Assembly: GCA_964611525.1 (NCBI GenBank)
Contig: CAZTAL010000141.1
Coordinates: 9,571-73,570, forward strand
Direction: 5' to 3'
DNA length: 64,000 bases
From: JAAYJR01 sp964611525
GTDB lineage: Bacteria > Bacteroidota > Bacteroidia > Bacteroidales > Prolixibacteraceae
This document shows, piece after piece, positions 62,941 through 64,000 of the stretch. The translations under genes and the position numbers were made by a program. How positions within the stretch are numbered: position 1 is the first letter of the stretch; every line of letters starts with the position of its first letter. Below the pieces are notes generated by a model. The model was not told where the DNA came from, did not search any database, and saw nothing but the letters and a program-made list of their open reading frames with translations.

Positions 62941-64000
62941 AAAAAATTTTACCTTTTTATTTTAGCAATGATGCTTGCAGTATCAACACTGTTCGGGCAG
63001 GCTTCTTTAATCTATACTATTGACCTCAGGGGATTCCGCTGGTGATGGATGGCACGGTGGCACGATAGATGTATTGGTTAATGGGAACATAGTGTTGAAT
63101 GATGTAACGTTTTACGGAAGCTATGCAAGCTACAATTTTTCAGTAAATCCCGGTGATACAATAACTACAAATTTTGTTGGAGCATCTTATGCTAATGAGT
63201 GCGAATATGTGATTAAAAATGAGAATAGCCAAGTTGTTGTTTATTCCGGCCAGCTAAATCTTACTCCTGAGAATAAAACTTATATAGTGCCTGCTGACTT
63301 TACCCTGAATACCGGGGATATCATATCACTGTCCAAAACATCAGCAGGCTTTGATAACGCCATTATACAAAATGGGCCCTTAAATCCGGTTACAATCACC
63401 GAATACGGGTATATTTATGAAGCGGGGCAGTCTCCTGTTTGGGGGGATTCACCTAAAGAGATAACCGGTACTAATGTAATAATCCCCGGGGGGACAGATT
63501 ATCCTATTGCTACAACTACTTTAACAGGGTTAGTCCAGGGATGGGAATATTATGCAAGCAGCTATGCTACCGATGGTATAAATGTTTGGTTCGGAGATGA
63601 AATTATTTTCACTACTTGTCCTGAGGACACAATACTTGACAATGATCCCTGGGTTTGTGGGGCAGTGGTTAATTATGAGATTCCTGAAATGGTTGCTTTT
63701 TCGGATACTTTTATTCAAGGCCAGGCATATGGTAACTGCAATAAATGGGAGACATTTTGTTCTGAGTTACTTCCGGAGTATAATTATACCAAACTTACAA
63801 TGAAAGGGACTTATGATACATTAGGTGTATCACTCACTGATCCTGCAAAAATCCAGCAAATTGCCAATGCATTGCATGAGGGAGTATTTCTGCAAGTCAA
63901 CGATATACCCTGCATTGATAAATACCGGCACGAGTCATACCAGTATACCTGAGTGGGCACGTACATACAATGACATGGAAAGCGGCTGTTATGATGCCTG
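62941..64000 (+). pseudogene. Secreted surface protein gene with frameshift(s), partial at window edge
   Basis: ATG 62941 starts a signal peptide (MKKFYLFILAMMLAVSTLFG then QA) but that frame stops after 35 codons at TGA 63043. The mature protein continues in the next frame from ~63020 (SGDSAGDGWHGGTIDVLVNG, then NFSVNPGDTITTNFVGASYA), includes a fibronectin-like YYASSYATDGINVWFGDEII segment and ends at 63952. A third frame then looks coding (INTGTSHTSIPEWARTYND) up to the edge. The layout resembles large T9SS-type extracellular proteins of Bacteroidota. Either a decayed gene or sequencing indels; both shifts are single-base class. Confidence 0.65.

Noticed and set aside
1..64000. CRISPR arrays, tRNA or rRNA genes, integrases or complete insertion sequences
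   Set aside because: I found no regularly spaced repeats, no cloverleaf-like or rRNA segments, and no transposase or integrase motifs in any frame read.

Overview
The window is chromosomal DNA from a member of the Bacteroidota, most likely a Bacteroidales/Marinilabiliales-type heterotroph. The evidence is seen directly: a SusC/SusD outer-membrane uptake pair, a secreted protease with a type IX secretion (T9SS) sorting tail, a T9SS plug protein, families largely restricted to this phylum (DUF4954, DUF4293), moderately AT-rich DNA, and repeated promoter elements of the phylum's TAnnTTTG (-7) / TTTG (-33) type. No rRNA, tRNA, CRISPR array, integrase or intact insertion sequence was recognised. 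The genus cannot be read from the sequence.

Layout. 1-6.6 kb (minus strand): a secreted TPR-repeat protein cut by the window edge, a GT4 glycosyltransferase, fabD, a 52-codon remnant of glmS, and a DUF4954 left-handed beta-helix protein. 6.8-17.3 kb: a secreted protein, an AddA-type helicase-nuclease, a DUF4293 membrane protein, a stand-alone threonyl-tRNA editing domain, then a T9SS-exported trypsin-like protease directly upstream of a three-gene iron/haem/cobalamin ABC importer. 17.4-25.6 kb (minus): nqrABCDEF for the sodium-pumping NADH:quinone reductase, followed 18 bp later by an SLC12-like cation/chloride cotransporter, all apparently from one promoter. 25.8-30.8 kb: the T9SS plug protein, the flavin transferase ApbE that matures Nqr, a small membrane protein, acylphosphatase and an aromatic-amino-acid decarboxylase.

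30.8-41.4 kb: pentose catabolism (araA; xylB-xylA) around an outer-membrane barrel plus pentahaem cytochrome pair, a GT2 glycosyltransferase, an OmpH/Skp chaperone, Fe-type superoxide dismutase and a broken sugar-phosphate isomerase gene. 41.4-47.3 kb (minus): electron-transfer flavoprotein (etfB, etfA), a two-gene membrane-bound iron-sulfur ETF:quinone reductase and a long acyl-CoA dehydrogenase, which together form a route from acyl-CoA to menaquinone. 47.6-54.8 kb: an ECF sigma factor, uvrA, a MATE transporter, several small or broken genes and a dihydroorotate-dehydrogenase-like enzyme. 55-64 kb: a PhoPQ-activated-type hydrolase lipoprotein flanked by exact 15-bp inverted repeats, then a PKD lipoprotein, SusC and SusD, and a frameshifted surface protein running off the window.

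The respiratory genes fit together: Nqr (matured by ApbE) uses NADH to build a sodium gradient that the SLC12-like carrier could consume, while Etf and the iron-sulfur reductase feed electrons from acyl-CoA into the same quinone pool. No clearly undescribed defence or mobile system is visible. The most unusual items are the glmS remnant, the inverted-repeat-flanked hydrolase gene, the haem-protein/barrel pair, the long RNA-type hairpin with a micro-ORF ahead of xylB, and two exact non-coding repeats.
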